From positions 1 to 43,601 of the forward strand of contig NZ_JACONW010000036.1 in NCBI RefSeq assembly GCF_014357575.1: DNA of 43,601 nt. Direction: 5' to 3'. The first letter of the stretch is position 1; each line of letters opens with the position of its first letter. The position numbers were made by a program, and so were the translations under genes. The notes beneath the pieces are model-generated. The model was not told the DNA's origin. It saw nothing but the letters and a program-made list of their open reading frames with translations, and did no database searches. The DNA is from Pseudomonas folii. Its GTDB lineage: Bacteria; Pseudomonadota; Gammaproteobacteria; Pseudomonadales; Pseudomonadaceae. Below, piece by piece: positions 1-9,187 of this stretch.

Positions 1-3
1 CCC

Positions 4-30
4 GCCTCGCCAACAAGTTGGCTCCTACCG
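4..30. repeat. REP half-element
   Basis: A single palindromic unit with arms around CCAACAAGTTGG followed by CTCCTACC. The same unit recurs near 3221-3245 and 32760-32787, where it is paired with an inverted partner. It is probably half of a REP doublet cut by the window edge. Confidence 0.7.
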
Positions 31-104
31 ACGCTATGTGAACTCCAGGGCTAGGCCCACGCCTCACCACAGGCTAGTCTTGCAGGTCATAAAGAGGATT
101 TCTG

Positions 105-602
105 ATGAGCGAAGGCTTTTCCACGCGCACACCGCAACAGGCTCTGGCCGCCCTGCTCGACTTGCAGGCTCCCGAACGCCTGCTGTTGATCGGTGCCGAG
201 GCGTTCCCGGCGTTACAGGCATTTCAGGAAGCCCATCCCGGCACTCGACTGGCCCACGCCAAACCTGGTGTGCTGCCGCAGGATCTGGCCGCGCAACGTT
301 TTGACCTTGCCCTTGTGGTCGATTGCCTCGAACACATCACCAAGCGCGAAGGCCTGGAGCTGCTCGGCGGCATCCGTAACCTCAACGCCAGCCGTATCGC
401 CGTACTGGCGGACCTGCAGGCGTGTGGCTGGAAAGACACAGACTTCTATTCACTGGCGCTGCAGGCCAGTGAGCGTTTCACCCGCGATGAGCAGGTGCTG
501 ACGCTGTACACCTACGATTTACGCGAATACAAACAAGTACCCGATTGGCTCAACGCACGGTTCTGGGCCAATCCGGAAAACTTTGGCAAATATTGGTGGT
601 GA
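105..602 (+). CDS. DUF6231-like protein, methyltransferase-like fold
   Basis: This 165-residue protein looks like the small Pseudomonas family I know as DUF6231; its function is not known. The N-terminal half has a Rossmann-like pattern: a hydrophobic strand ending in glycine (RLLLIGAEA, about residues 27-35), then VVDCLEHI at about residues 68-75. The latter resembles the D-x-LEH motif of class I SAM-dependent methyltransferases. The canonical glycine-rich loop is incomplete (GAEAFP), so activity is doubtful. The C-terminus is aromatic-rich and ends FGKYWW. The chosen ATG follows AAAGAGGAT, a good ribosome binding site. It lies three bases before the ychJ start and is probably cotranscribed with it. 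Confidence 0.75.
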   Translation: MSEGFSTRTPQQALAALLDLQAPERLLLIGAEAFPALQAFQEAHPGTRLAHAKPGVLPQDLAAQRFDLALVVDCLEHITKREGLELLGGIRNLNASRIAVLADLQACGWKDTDFYSLALQASERFTRDEQVLTLYTYDLREYKQVPDWLNARFWANPENFGKYWW

Positions 603-605
603 GCT

Positions 606-1079
606 ATGAATAGCGCGATTTGCCCCTGCGGTAGCGGGGATCTGCTGGCAGCCTGTTGCGGACCGTTCCACGCGGGCCAACCTACGCCCTGCGCCGAAAA
701 ACTGATGCGTTCACGTTACAGCGCCTACGTGCTCGGCCTGATTGATTACCTGGTCGACACCACGCTGCCCGTGCAGAAGGCCGGACTGGACCGCGAGTCG
801 ATCAGTCAGTGGAGCCTGCAAAGCACTTGGCTGGGTCTGGAAGTGGAAAGCTCAGAAGTGTTCGGCGGTAAACCTGAACATGCTTTCGTCACGTTCACCG
901 CCCGCTGGCATGACGGCAGCGGTGAGCACAGCCACCGGGAACGTTCTTCTTTTGTACAGAATCAGGGCCGCTGGTATTTCATCGATCCCAACGCAGGACT
1001 CAAAGCCGGACGTAACGATGCCTGCCCGTGTGGCAGTGAACAAAAGTATAAAAAGTGCTGCGCCAGCTACGTGAATTAA
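606..1079 (+). CDS. ychJ: YchJ family protein with two SEC-C motifs
   Basis: This 157-residue protein has a cysteine-rich SEC-C-type zinc motif at each end: [13 protein letters not shown] at about residues 7-19 and [13 protein letters not shown] at about 141-153. The middle is an NTF2-like/YchJ domain. SEC-C motifs bind Zn and were first described at the C-terminus of SecA, where they contact SecB and ribosomes. The role of free-standing YchJ is not established. It follows the DUF6231-like gene almost without a gap, which suggests one transcript. Length and both motifs match the family, so the family call is firm and the function open. Confidence 0.9.
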   Translation: MNSAICPCGSGDLLAACCGPFHAGQPTPCAEKLMRSRYSAYVLGLIDYLVDTTLPVQKAGLDRESISQWSLQSTWLGLEVESSEVFGGKPEHAFVTFTARWHDGSGEHSHRERSSFVQNQGRWYFIDPNAGLKAGRNDACPCGSEQKYKKCCASYVN

Positions 1080-1092
1080 AAGACTGCACGCT

Positions 1093-1605
1093 TCAAACGA
1101 GCTTCAAGTGTGAAGTGTCTGGAACAGGACCGGCGTGTGTACTCGGCAACTGACCCAACACGCTGCCAGCCGGGGCCAGACTGAACTGCGATAAATCCAC
1201 GGATGGCGCCAGAGGTGCAGGCTTTTGATCCTGCATATCGCTGCCCACCTCGCACACTTCAAGATCCGGTGCATCAACGGCAACAAAGGCCGCCATGTAC
1301 ACGTCCCGCGGAGTAACCTGAAGTCGGCCGGGCTGTGCAGAGGGCGTGGCGACGGCATCCGTCTCAGCCTTGATCGCCTGCATTTCCAGCACTTCGACCA
1401 GCGCCCCGGCGCGTTCCAGAGTGGAGCGATACTTTTCTGCGGCCTCACTGTCGAGATTGTTTTTCAGGACCAGTCGACGACCACTGAACAGCAGCTCCAG
1501 CCGTTGCGCGTCGCTCTGAAACAACTTGCCGAGGTTGGCCTGGACCTTGTCCAATTGGGCACCGGGGACCAATTGGCCACTGAATATAATTTCATACAGA
1601 TTCAT
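1093..1605 (-). CDS. Conserved hypothetical protein
   Basis: A 170-residue protein whose first ~70 residues form a compact module: MNLYEIIFSGQL, then LGKLF, LLFSGRRLVLKNNLD and a YRSTLERAGA stretch. I recognise this pattern (a beta-strand, L.SG...VIK..LD, then A.KY...L..AGA) from N-termini of many uncharacterised gammaproteobacterial proteins. The remaining ~100 residues are proline- and alanine-rich and look disordered. There is no signal peptide or membrane helix. It converges with ychJ, 13 bases apart, and diverges from the lipoprotein gene at 1707. No ribosome binding site is obvious before the ATG. Function unknown. Confidence 0.75.
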   Translation of the reverse strand: MNLYEIIFSGQLVPGAQLDKVQANLGKLFQSDAQRLELLFSGRRLVLKNNLDSEAAEKYRSTLERAGALVEVLEMQAIKAETDAVATPSAQPGRLQVTPRDVYMAAFVAVDAPDLEVCEVGSDMQDQKPAPLAPSVDLSQFSLAPAGSVLGQLPSTHAGPVPDTSHLKLV

Positions 1606-1706
1606 TGGTCATACTCTGGGTGCACGTGCGAGAAGTATGCCGCAGCTTTATCAAAAAGGAATGGGCAGTCGCTTTGTCAAACAATGGCTTCACATGGAGC
1701 ATCCAC

Positions 1707-2195
1707 ATGTTTTCACAGGCGCATGTCATACGAGTCCTGGGCTTTGGCCTGTTGTTGTCGCTGCTGAACGGTTGCTCGTCCGTACGCGTCAGCGACTATC
1801 AGGAGCCTCAAGTGCACCTGCTCAAAGTGGACGTGGTAAGGGCCAGGCTATTGCAGCAGGACTTCAAGCTGCGCTTTCGCGTCGAAAACCCGAATGATCG
1901 CAGCCTGCTGGTGCGCAGCCTGCGCTACAAAATCATGCTTAACGACGTAGTGCTGGCTGAAGGCGAGTCCACCGACTGGTTCGTGGTCGATGGCCAGAGC
2001 AGCAGGAATTTCGTGGTGCCGATCCGGACCAATCTCTGGAAGGACTTGAAGCAGATCGCGAAAATGCTGAAAAAAACCGACCAGCCGATCCATTACCGGC
2101 TCGAAGGCAAACTCAAGACCGGCTTTTTGTTTCGGCATAACGTGCGTATTGGACGCAACGGCGAGATAATGCCCGGCAATTTTATTCCGGAGTGA
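1707..2195 (+). CDS. LEA type 2 (LEA14-like) lipoprotein
   Basis: A 162-residue predicted lipoprotein. The signal peptide is hydrophobic ([14 protein letters not shown]) with lipobox LNGC and lipidated Cys23. The mature part has the LEA14/WHy pattern: a beta-rich domain with [20 protein letters not shown], then a hydrophobic strand with GES...VDGQSS and NFVVPI. Such domains are found in plant desiccation proteins and in bacterial envelope lipoproteins; no reaction is known. An upstream in-frame start at 1605 would bury the signal peptide. The start at 1707 has GGAG eight bases before it and leaves a normal signal peptide. It is probably cotranscribed with the histidine-rich gene at 2200. Confidence 0.85.
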   Translation: MFSQAHVIRVLGFGLLLSLLNGCSSVRVSDYQEPQVHLLKVDVVRARLLQQDFKLRFRVENPNDRSLLVRSLRYKIMLNDVVLAEGESTDWFVVDGQSSRNFVVPIRTNLWKDLKQIAKMLKKTDQPIHYRLEGKLKTGFLFRHNVRIGRNGEIMPGNFIPE

Positions 2196-2199
2196 CCCG

Positions 2200-2409
2200 A
2201 TGAACCAGCAAGCCCATGTGCATGGCCCCGATTGCAACCACGATCACGATGACCATGCCCATCACGACCACCAACATGGCCATGTCCATGGTCCGAACTG
2301 CGGCCATGCCCATCACGAGCCGGTGCGTAACGCCTTGAAGGACGTTGGCCGCAACGATCCTTGCCCATGCGGCAGCGACAAGAAATTCAAGAAGTGCCAC
2401 GGCGCGTAA
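2200..2409 (+). CDS. Small histidine-rich SEC-C motif protein
   Basis: A 69-residue protein in two halves. Residues 1-39 are a His/Asp-rich tail with two copies of a nine-residue repeat (HVHGPDCNH and HVHGPNCGH) separated by mostly H and D. Residues 50-68 are a SEC-C zinc motif ([16 protein letters not shown]), in which the last metal ligands are C and H. The histidine tract suggests binding of Ni, Zn or Co, or a metal store; that is inference. The start follows GAGTGACCCG and lies four bases after the lipoprotein stop. A strong hairpin terminator follows, so this is the last gene of the unit. Confidence 0.85.
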   Translation: MNQQAHVHGPDCNHDHDDHAHHDHQHGHVHGPNCGHAHHEPVRNALKDVGRNDPCPCGSDKKFKKCHGA

Positions 2410-2425
2410 GCTGACGTGAAGCTCG

Positions 2426-2457
2426 AACGGCCTGCATTGCAGGCCGTTTTCATTTGT
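2426..2457 (+). terminator. Rho-independent terminator after the SEC-C mini-gene
   Basis: A perfect 10-bp stem (AACGGCCTGC / GCAGGCCGTT) with a three-base loop, followed by TTCATTT. It starts 17 bases after the stop codon. Confidence 0.85.
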
Positions 2458-2516
2458 ATGGCCGGGGGCGTGGGGGAGTAAAACAGGCAGTCCGTTCCAT
2501 CCAACAGGAGTTTTTG

Positions 2517-3167
2517 ATGATCGATCTGCATTACTGGACCACACCCAACGGCCACAAAGTGTCGATGTTTCTTGAGGAGGCCGGTCTGCCGTACAAGGTC
2601 TTCCCGGTCAATATCGGCCAGAACGATCAGTTCAAACCCGAATTCCTGAAAATCTCCCCGAATAACCGCATCCCGGCCATCGTCGATCACGCGCCTGCCG
2701 ATGGCGGTGAACCGATCAGCCTGTTCGAGTCCGGTGCGATCCTGCTGTATCTGGCTGAAAAAACCGGCCAGTTCATCCCGAAAGACCTGCGAGGTCGGCA
2801 AGAAGCGCTGCAATGGCTGTTCTGGCAAATGGGCGGACTGGGGCCGATGGCGGGTCAGAATCATCATTTCAGGCGATCCGCCAAAGAAAAGATTCCTTAC
2901 GCGATCAAGCGCTATGCTGATGAAACCGCGCGGTTGTATGGCGTGCTGGACAGGCGCCTTGCCGATCGCGAGTTCGTCGCAGGCAGTGAATATAGCATCG
3001 CCGACATGGCGATCTATCCGTGGATCGCACGGCATACCTGGCAAGAGCTGAACCTGAACGACTTCCCGCACCTCAAGCGCTGGTTCGATGCAGTCGGTGA
3101 TCGGAAGGCAACCAGGCGGGCGTATGCGCTGGTTGATCAGGTGAATCCACCGCAGGCTAAGGCCTGA
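2517..3167 (+). CDS. yfcG: Glutathione S-transferase, YfcG (Nu class) type
   Basis: A 216-residue soluble GST. The N-terminal thioredoxin-like half starts MIDLHYWTTPNGHKVSMFLEEA, with the TPNGHK active-site stretch of YfcG/YghU enzymes, then SPNNRIPAIVDH (cis-Pro) and FESGAILLYLAEKTG. The C-terminal helical half has LQWLFWQMGGLGPMAGQNHH, diagnostic of YfcG. E. coli YfcG is a glutathione-dependent disulfide-bond reductase with weak classical GST activity, and the same role is expected here. The start at 2517 has AGGAG seven bases upstream and gives the family N-terminus. The in-frame ATG at 2454 lies next to the preceding terminator and is less likely. Confidence 0.93.
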   Translation: MIDLHYWTTPNGHKVSMFLEEAGLPYKVFPVNIGQNDQFKPEFLKISPNNRIPAIVDHAPADGGEPISLFESGAILLYLAEKTGQFIPKDLRGRQEALQWLFWQMGGLGPMAGQNHHFRRSAKEKIPYAIKRYADETARLYGVLDRRLADREFVAGSEYSIADMAIYPWIARHTWQELNLNDFPHLKRWFDAVGDRKATRRAYALVDQVNPPQAKA

Positions 3168-3170
3168 AGG

Positions 3171-3245
3171 CTCGCGAACAAGTTCGCTCCTACCGAACAG
3201 AGTCGTGTCACGCGGTCCAGGTAGGAGGCAACTTGTTGGCGAGAC
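3171..3245. repeat. REP doublet (inverted pair)
   Basis: Two REP units face each other: CTCGCGAACAAGTTCGCTCC at 3171 and a GTAGGAGGCAACTTGTTGGC-type unit at 3221. They sit just after the GST stop and may act in mRNA stability or termination. Confidence 0.8.
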
Positions 3246-3425
3246 GGTCAACCTGACACTGCCTCGTCCCCCAAGACTCCACGTCCCGGTTGCTCCCACA
3301 TTTGCCAATAGCCCCACGACCTTTGAAAAATCCTGAAATAAACTCGCTCTCCCCGCTTGCGTGGTGCCTGCGCGCTCTCTAACGTAGCGTCTTTTTATAC
3401 GTTAAGCCCCCGCAGGAGTTTTGCC

Positions 3426-5891
3426 ATGGCCTCACCAGCCCGTTCCAAAGTCGTAAACCGGTTCGGTGCTGCCGCCGCTACGGTGGGCTTGTTGAGTCTT
3501 GCTGGCTGCCAGTTGGGCGGCGGCGATAGCGACTCGTTGCCGCCAGCATCCGGCACTGTTGCGGTCAAAGGCCTGGCTCAGAACGTATCCCTGCGGCGCA
3601 CCAACCTCGGCATGCCGCTGATTGAAAGCAGCACCTTTCACGACGCGCTGTTCACGCTTGGCTACGTGCACGCCAGCGACCGCATTACGCAAATGCTGAG
3701 CATGCGCCTGCTGGCTCAAGGTCGACTGTCGGAGATGGCCGGTCCAGGCGCACTGGATATCGACCGTCTGATGCGCGCAGCGAATCTGAAAAAGAGCGCC
3801 AGCGAGCTTTACAACGCCTCAACCCCGCGTCTGCAACGCTTCTTCGAAGTCTATGCCCGTGGCGTCAACGCTTACCTGTTCCGCTACCGCGACAATCTGC
3901 CTGCGGATCTGGCCAGCTCTGGCTATCGCCCGGATTACTGGAAGCCCGAGGACTCGGCGCTGATTTTCAGTCTGCTGAACTTCAGCCAGTCGGCAAACCT
4001 GCAGGAAGAACTGTCCTCACTGCTGCTGGCGCAGAAAGTCGGCACCGACAAGCTGGCCTGGCTGGTCCCGACGTATCCGGACGAAGAACTGCCGTTTTCC
4101 GAAGCCGACAAGCTCAAGGGCTTGAACCTTGGCGGGCAGGTTTCAGGCCTGGGCGATCTTAATAAAGTCGCCCAACAATTGACCGACCTGAACATGCTGG
4201 GCATCGCTGCCTCCAGTAACTGGGCTATCGCGCCGCAACGCAGCCGTACCGGCAAAAGCTTGCTGGCCAACGACGTGCAATTGCCTGCCGGATTGAATTC
4301 CGCGTGGAGCTTCGTACAAATCCGCGCACCGAAGTATCAGGCCGCTGGCGCCACGATCGCGGGTCTGCCGCTGATTCTGAGTGGTTTCAACGGCAAGCTG
4401 GGCTGGTCGATGGCGTCGGTGATGGGCGACAACCAGGACCTGTTTCTGGAAAAGCTGAAACGTGAGAACAATCGCCTGATGTACCTGGCGGATGGCAAGT
4501 GGCTGCCCGCAACAGCCCATGAAGAAACTTTCCTCATAAAAGGTGGCCGTCCGATTCGTGAAACCGTTTTTGCGACCCGTCACGGCGCGCTGCTCAATAG
4601 CAACCCGAGTGAAGGCCAGCTAAACAACGGGCTGGGTCTGGCGTTACAAACGCCGGACTTCAAAGACGACAAGAGTCTGGACGCCTTCTTCGATCTGTCC
4701 CGCGCACCGAATGTCGACAAGGCTTTCGATGCCAGCCGTGAAATCCGTGCCATCGCGCTGAACATGGTGTTTGCTGATGCGTCGAACGTCGCCTGGCAAG
4801 TCACCGGTCGCTATCCAAATCGCCGTGAAGGCCTGGGCTTGCTGCCTTCGCCGGGCTGGGAAAGCCGTTACGACTGGGATGGCTTCGCCGATTCGATGCT
4901 GCACCCTTACGATCAAAACCCGCAGCAAGGCTGGATCGCCACCGCCAACCAGCGCACCTTCCCGAAAGGTTACGGTATGCAGCTGTCCAACTCGTGGAAA
5001 GCCCCGGAGCGCGCCGAACGTATTGCGGAGCTGGCCAACAGTGGCAAGCAGGACACCCGCAGCGTCATTGCCATGCAATACGATCAGAGCACGACCTTCG
5101 CCGCCAAGCTGAGAAAGATGTTTGAAGCTCCCGGCATGGTCAAACCGCTGAAACAGGCCATAGACGCCTTGCCTGAAGCTGAGCGCAGCAAAGCGCGGGA
5201 AGCGTTTACACGGTTGATGGCATTCGACGGCAAACTCACTCCGACATCTGCTGATGCGGCGCTTTATGAGCTGTTCCTGCAGGAAAGCGCGAAGCAGACC
5301 TTCCTTGACGAGCTTGGCCCGGAAACCAGCCCGGCGTGGAAAGCACTGGTGCAGAACGCCAGCCTGTCGTACTCGGCACAAGCCGATCACTTGCTGGGAC
5401 GCGAAGACAGCCCATATTGGGATGACGTGAAAACCCCGCAGAAAGAAGACAAACCCGCGATTCTGGCCCGCAGTCTGGCGGCAGCAATCACTGCCGGTGA
5501 CAGTCTGATGGGCACTGATCGCAAAGCCTGGCAGTGGGGCAAGCTGCATCGCTCGACCCTGCAAAGCAGCGACTTCGCCGCCAACAGCTTTAACCGTGGC
5601 CCAAGTGCAACAGGGGGTGACCACAACACGCTGAACGTCGCGACGTATCCATGGGGTCAGAACTTCGACAGCCCGTTGGTACCCGCCATGCGCATGATCA
5701 TCGACTTCGGCCAAAGCGAACCGATGCTGGGCCTGATCAACATCGGCCAGTCCGGCAACCCGGCCAGCCCGTATTACACCAACAGCATTGAACCTTGGCT
5801 GAAAGGCCAGTACCAGACGATCCCGCTGCAAACCCAGAATTACGAACGGGCTTATGGCAGCAAGCGGCTGACGCTGGTGCCTGGGAAATAA
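3426..5891 (+). CDS. quiP: Penicillin acylase family, QuiP-like AHL acylase lipoprotein
   Basis: An 821-residue Ntn-hydrolase precursor. The N-terminus has an arginine/lysine region, a hydrophobic stretch and lipobox LAGC (Cys28), so it is probably a lipoprotein. The alpha part holds LGYVHASDR (about 78-86). Autocleavage should occur before Ser263 in [20 protein letters not shown], which would become the beta-chain nucleophile. Downstream are [11 protein letters not shown], the oxyanion-hole-type FNGKLGWSM, and GQSGNPASP near the end. Length and local sequence resemble P. aeruginosa QuiP, which hydrolyses long-chain N-acyl-homoserine lactones; the substrate here is inferred. The residue after the nucleophile is Ser, where related enzymes usually have Asn. 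The start follows GCAGGAG and excludes a longer in-frame start at 3357. Confidence 0.85.
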   Translation: MASPARSKVVNRFGAAAATVGLLSLAGCQLGGGDSDSLPPASGTVAVKGLAQNVSLRRTNLGMPLIESSTFHDALFTLGYVHASDRITQMLSMRLLAQGRLSEMAGPGALDIDRLMRAANLKKSASELYNASTPRLQRFFEVYARGVNAYLFRYRDNLPADLASSGYRPDYWKPEDSALIFSLLNFSQSANLQEELSSLLLAQKVGTDKLAWLVPTYPDEELPFSEADKLKGLNLGGQVSGLGDLNKVAQQLTDLNMLGIAASSNWAIAPQRSRTGKSLLANDVQLPAGLNSAWSFVQIRAPKYQAAGATIAGLPLILSGFNGKLGWSMASVMGDNQDLFLEKLKRENNRLMYLADGKWLPATAHEETFLIKGGRPIRETVFATRHGALLNSNPSEGQLNNGLGLALQTPDFKDDKSLDAFFDLSRAPNVDKAFDASREIRAIALNMVFADASNVAWQVTGRYPNRREGLGLLPSPGWESRYDWDGFADSMLHPYDQNPQQGWIATANQRTFPKGYGMQLSNSWKAPERAERIAELANSGKQDTRSVIAMQYDQSTTFAAKLRKMFEAPGMVKPLKQAIDALPEAERSKAREAFTRLMAFDGKLTPTSADAALYELFLQESAKQTFLDELGPETSPAWKALVQNASLSYSAQADHLLGREDSPYWDDVKTPQKEDKPAILARSLAAAITAGDSLMGTDRKAWQWGKLHRSTLQSSDFAANSFNRGPSATGGDHNTLNVATYPWGQNFDSPLVPAMRMIIDFGQSEPMLGLINIGQSGNPASPYYTNSIEPWLKGQYQTIPLQTQNYERAYGSKRLTLVPGK

Positions 5892-5915
5892 TCGCTGGTT
5901 TCGCGCGCATATCCC

Positions 5916-6043
5916 TCGCGGCTGAAGCCGCTCCTACGGACACCACATAACCGTAGGACCGGCTTTAGCCGGGAGGGCTGTATTTCTGACGAAGCAGATG
6001 CAGCGTCTGTACCGGCACCCTCCCGGCTGAAGCCGGTCCTACG
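5916..6043. repeat. REP cluster with a REPIN
   Basis: A lone unit (GCGGCTGAAGCCGCTCC, about 5920) is followed by an inverted pair (TAGGACCGGCTTTAGCCGGG at 5954 and CCCGGCTGAAGCCGGTCCTA at 6022). The spacer of the pair resembles those of the elements at 31420 and 38236. It occupies most of the gap between quiP and the exonuclease gene. Confidence 0.85.
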
Positions 6044-6118
6044 AACCTGTGTTAAAGCGTCGAACTTCCTCCCCTACCCCGCCCTCATAACTAACAAGCC
6101 CATCCAGTCGGTTATTCC

Positions 6119-7159
6119 ATGGATCTTGTTATCGCGCGTCCCGAAGGTTTGTATTGCCCGCCCGGAGATTTCTACATCGACCCGTGGCGTCCAGTGGAGC
6201 GCTCGGTCATTACCCACGCCCACGGCGATCATGCGCGAACCGGCAATGAACACTATCTGGCCGCCGCGCCAGGCGAAGGCATTCTTCGTTCGCGGCTCGG
6301 GCAGGACATCAACCTGCAAACCCTGGCGTACGGTGAAACCCTGTTGCACCACGGCGTCAAACTGAGCCTGCATCCAGCCGGGCATGTGTTAGGTTCGGCG
6401 CAGGTCCGGCTGGAGTACAAAGGCGAAGTCTGGGTGGCGTCCGGAGATTACAAAGTCGAGCCGGATGGCACCTGCGAGCCGTTCGAGCCGGTGCGCTGCA
6501 ATACCTTCATCACTGAATCGACGTTCGGCCTGCCGATTTATCGCTGGCAGCCGCAGTCGCAGATCTTCGCTGGTATTAACGACTGGTGGCGGGCCAATGC
6601 CGCAGTCGGCAAGGCCAGCGTGCTATTCGCCTACTCCTTCGGCAAGGCGCAACGCATCCTGCACGGTATCGACCCGGAGATCGGGCCGATTCTGGTTCAT
6701 GGTGCGGTCGAGCCGTTGAACCGGGTTTATCGGGAAGCCGGGGTGCGAATTCCTGAAACCCAGTACGCCGGCGACTTCAAGAAAACCGATCCGGCCCTGC
6801 GTCAGGCGCTGATCCTCGCACCTCCCTCAGCAGGCGGCAGCACCTGGATGAAACGCTTTGGCGAATTCAGTGATGCCTTCGCCAGCGGTTGGATGATGTT
6901 GCGCGGCACACGCAGACGACGCGGCGTAGACCGAGGCTTTGTGCTGTCGGATCACGCCGATTGGCCGGGCCTGCTATGGGCAATCGAGCAGACGGGTGCC
7001 GAGCGAGTGATGGTGACCCACGGTTCAGTAGCAGTGCTGGTGCGTTACCTGCGCGAGTCCGGACTCGATGCCCAGGGCTTCGTCACCGAATATGGCGAAG
7101 AGGAAGACTCGACAACGGCGGAAACAAAACCGGAAGAGTCGAGCGAGGCCTCGGCATGA
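6119..7159 (+). CDS. Ligase-associated DNA damage response exonuclease
   Basis: A 346-residue metallo-beta-lactamase/beta-CASP nuclease. The metal-binding motif HAHGDH is at residues 33-38. Further ligand positions are visible as HPAGHVLGSAQ, the aspartate of WVASGDYK, and late histidines in LSDHADWPG and VMVTHGS. Proteins of this type are genetically linked to an ATP-dependent DNA ligase and are proposed to trim DNA ends in repair. Its stop overlaps the ligase start (ATGA), so the two are translationally coupled. The start gives a typical N-terminus, but the ribosome binding site is weak. The C-terminal ~20 residues are acidic and probably disordered. Confidence 0.92.
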   Translation: MDLVIARPEGLYCPPGDFYIDPWRPVERSVITHAHGDHARTGNEHYLAAAPGEGILRSRLGQDINLQTLAYGETLLHHGVKLSLHPAGHVLGSAQVRLEYKGEVWVASGDYKVEPDGTCEPFEPVRCNTFITESTFGLPIYRWQPQSQIFAGINDWWRANAAVGKASVLFAYSFGKAQRILHGIDPEIGPILVHGAVEPLNRVYREAGVRIPETQYAGDFKKTDPALRQALILAPPSAGGSTWMKRFGEFSDAFASGWMMLRGTRRRRGVDRGFVLSDHADWPGLLWAIEQTGAERVMVTHGSVAVLVRYLRESGLDAQGFVTEYGEEEDSTTAETKPEESSEASA

Positions 7160-8871
7160 AAGCCTTCGCCGAGCTGTATTCCCGACTGGACGCCACCACC
7201 TCCAGCAACGCCAAGCTGGCCGCCATGCGTGACTATTTCGCGAAGGTGCCGCCGCAGGATGCGGCGTGGGCAGTGTATTTCCTCTCCGGCGGACGCCCAC
7301 GCCAACTGGTGCCCACCAAACTGTTGCGCGAACAAGCCATGACCCTGGGCAAGCTGCCAGAATGGTTGTTCGAAGAAAGCTATCAGGCCGTCGGTGACCT
7401 GGCAGAAACTCTGGCGCTGCTATTACCAGAGGCCGAACACGACTCTGACGAAGGTCTGGCCGTCTGGATGGAAGACAAGCTGCTGCCTTTGCGGGGCTTG
7501 CCTCCAGAAGAACTGTCCGAGCGCCTGCCGACATTCTGGGGGCAGTTGGACCGGGTCAGCCTGATGGTCTGCATCAAGCTGATCACCGGCAGTTTTCGGG
7601 TCGGCGTCTCAAAATTACTGGTCACTCGCGCCCTCGCCGCCATGGCCGATATCGACAGCAAACGCGTGGCGCAACGCCTGGTGGGTTACACCGACTTGTC
7701 TCACCGGCCCAGCGCCGAAGGTTTCCTTAAACTGATCGCAGCCGAATCGGCTGACGAGCACGCCCAGCGTGGCGGTCAGCCTTATCCGTTTTTCCTCGCC
7801 CACGCCTTGCAGCAGCCGGTGGATCAGTTCGAGAGCCTGCTGGGGCCTGCGGAAAACTGGCAAGTGGAATGGAAGTGGGACGGTATTCGCGCACAACTGG
7901 TCAAGCGCGAAGGTCGCTTGTGGATCTGGTCTCGCGGTGAAGAACTGGTCACGGACCGCTTCCCTGAGCTGCACAGCCTGGTGCAAAGCTTGCCCGACGG
8001 GACGGTCATCGACGGCGAAATTGTCGTCTGGAAACCAGCAGAACAGGAAGTAACTGAGGGCGCGGAGTTTTCCCTCAGCGCTGAATCCCCGCCAGAGGCC
8101 ACGCAGGCTCAACCATCAGTGCAGCCCTTCGCGCTCCTGCAGCAGCGTATCGGCCGTAAAACGCTGGGCAAGAAAATCCTCGAAGAAGTGCCCGTTGTAG
8201 TGCTCGCTTACGACCTGCTGGAATGGCAGGAGCATGATTGGCGCAGCCGCCCGCAACATGAGCGACGCAGCCAACTGGAAAAGGTCATTGAAACCTGCCA
8301 AAGCCCTGTGCTGCTCCCCTCCCCGGTGATCAATGGCAAAGACTGGCTGGACTTGAGTGTCCAGCGTGAAGCCTCTCGCAGCCTGGGCGTCGAAGGCATG
8401 ATGCTCAAATCCCGGGACTCTCTGTATGGCGTCGGGCGCACCAAAGACATGGGCGTCTGGTGGAAATGGAAGGTTGATCCATTCAGCGTCGATGCGGTGC
8501 TGATCTACGCCCAGCGTGGCCATGGCAGGCGCGCCAGCCTGTACAGCGATTACACGTTCGCGGTGTGGGACGGCCCGCCCGGACAAAGCGAGCGCACCTT
8601 GGTGCCATTCGCCAAAGCCTATTCAGGCCTGACCGACGAGGAAATGCGCAAGGTCGACGCCATTGTGCGCAAGACCACCGTCGAGAAATTCGGCCCGGTC
8701 AGCAGTGTGACTCCAAGCCTGGTATTCGAACTGGGCTTCGAAGGGATTGCGCTGTCAAAACGCCACAAAAGCGGGATTGCGGTACGTTTTCCCCGTATGT
8801 TGCGCTGGCGGCAGGATAAATCAGTCGCCGAGGCCGATAGCTTGTCGACGTTGCAGGACTTGCTGGGGTAG
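7156..8871 (+). CDS. ATP-dependent DNA ligase (ligase-associated repair cluster)
   Basis: A 571-residue ligase of the bacterial ATP-dependent type that accompanies the exonuclease, DEXH helicase and PdeM genes. Domains in order: an N-terminal helical DNA-binding domain (about 1-210); an adenylation domain with motif I EWKWDGIR, the AMP-accepting lysine being Lys240; DGEIVVWK; the EGMMLKS motif; WWKWK; and a C-terminal OB domain with LVFELGFEGIA. It should seal nicks in a repair pathway separate from NAD-dependent LigA. A Glu/Pro-rich insert at about 295-320 interrupts the adenylation domain. The start at 7156 overlaps the exonuclease stop. The partner helicase and nuclease are about 4.8 kb downstream, beyond a transporter operon. 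Confidence 0.95.
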   Translation: MKAFAELYSRLDATTSSNAKLAAMRDYFAKVPPQDAAWAVYFLSGGRPRQLVPTKLLREQAMTLGKLPEWLFEESYQAVGDLAETLALLLPEAEHDSDEGLAVWMEDKLLPLRGLPPEELSERLPTFWGQLDRVSLMVCIKLITGSFRVGVSKLLVTRALAAMADIDSKRVAQRLVGYTDLSHRPSAEGFLKLIAAESADEHAQRGGQPYPFFLAHALQQPVDQFESLLGPAENWQVEWKWDGIRAQLVKREGRLWIWSRGEELVTDRFPELHSLVQSLPDGTVIDGEIVVWKPAEQEVTEGAEFSLSAESPPEATQAQPSVQPFALLQQRIGRKTLGKKILEEVPVVVLAYDLLEWQEHDWRSRPQHERRSQLEKVIETCQSPVLLPSPVINGKDWLDLSVQREASRSLGVEGMMLKSRDSLYGVGRTKDMGVWWKWKVDPFSVDAVLIYAQRGHGRRASLYSDYTFAVWDGPPGQSERTLVPFAKAYSGLTDEEMRKVDAIVRKTTVEKFGPVSSVTPSLVFELGFEGIALSKRHKSGIAVRFPRMLRWRQDKSVAEADSLSTLQDLLG

Positions 8872-9187
8872 GATGCCGCCCTTTTTTGGGTCGCGACACC
8901 GGTCACGCACCTTGTTGGAGCGTGGCTTGCCCGCGAATGCTTTACCGCGTGTACACACGTTCATGAGATGCATAGGTCTCTTCGCGGGCAAGCCTCGCTC
9001 CAACAGAGAAACGAGTAATTGCGTGAATAGTGGCATACCACTGGCAGTCAACATTGCGACAACTCCGTACATTTAAAACGCACGTTCGTATCTTTGGTTC
9101 GGAAATTGCTATCTTCTGTGGTCTGGCACCCGCCGGTAGCAAGCCTCGCGTGTTCCCAACGCTCAATTTGGTTTTAAGGACTGAACG
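8872..9187. other. Intergenic region between the ligase and the transporter operon
   Basis: 316 bases without a gene. The first part is a REPIN (8912-9006). The second half should carry the promoter of the transporter operon. One GCGACA hexamer at 9056-9061 (TGTCGC on the minus strand) resembles half of an ArgR site, but it lacks a good partner and the trailing AA. I could not place a convincing -35/-10 pair. Confidence 0.6.
8912..9006. repeat. REPIN (REP doublet)
   Basis: Inverted units GGAGCGTGGCTTGCCCGCGA and TCGCGGGCAAGCCTCGCTCC enclose about 45 bases. The unit family is the GCTTGCCCGCGA type also seen at 19696-19787 and 31530-31550. Confidence 0.85.

Noticed and set aside
4644..5831. 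Long antisense frame within quiP (395 codons).
   Set aside because: Shadow of a high-GC coding region; the sense strand encodes a clear acylase.
9046..9061. ArgR half-site before the aot-like operon (TGTCGC on the minus strand).
   Set aside because: The trailing AA is missing and no second half-site at the right distance scores above chance.
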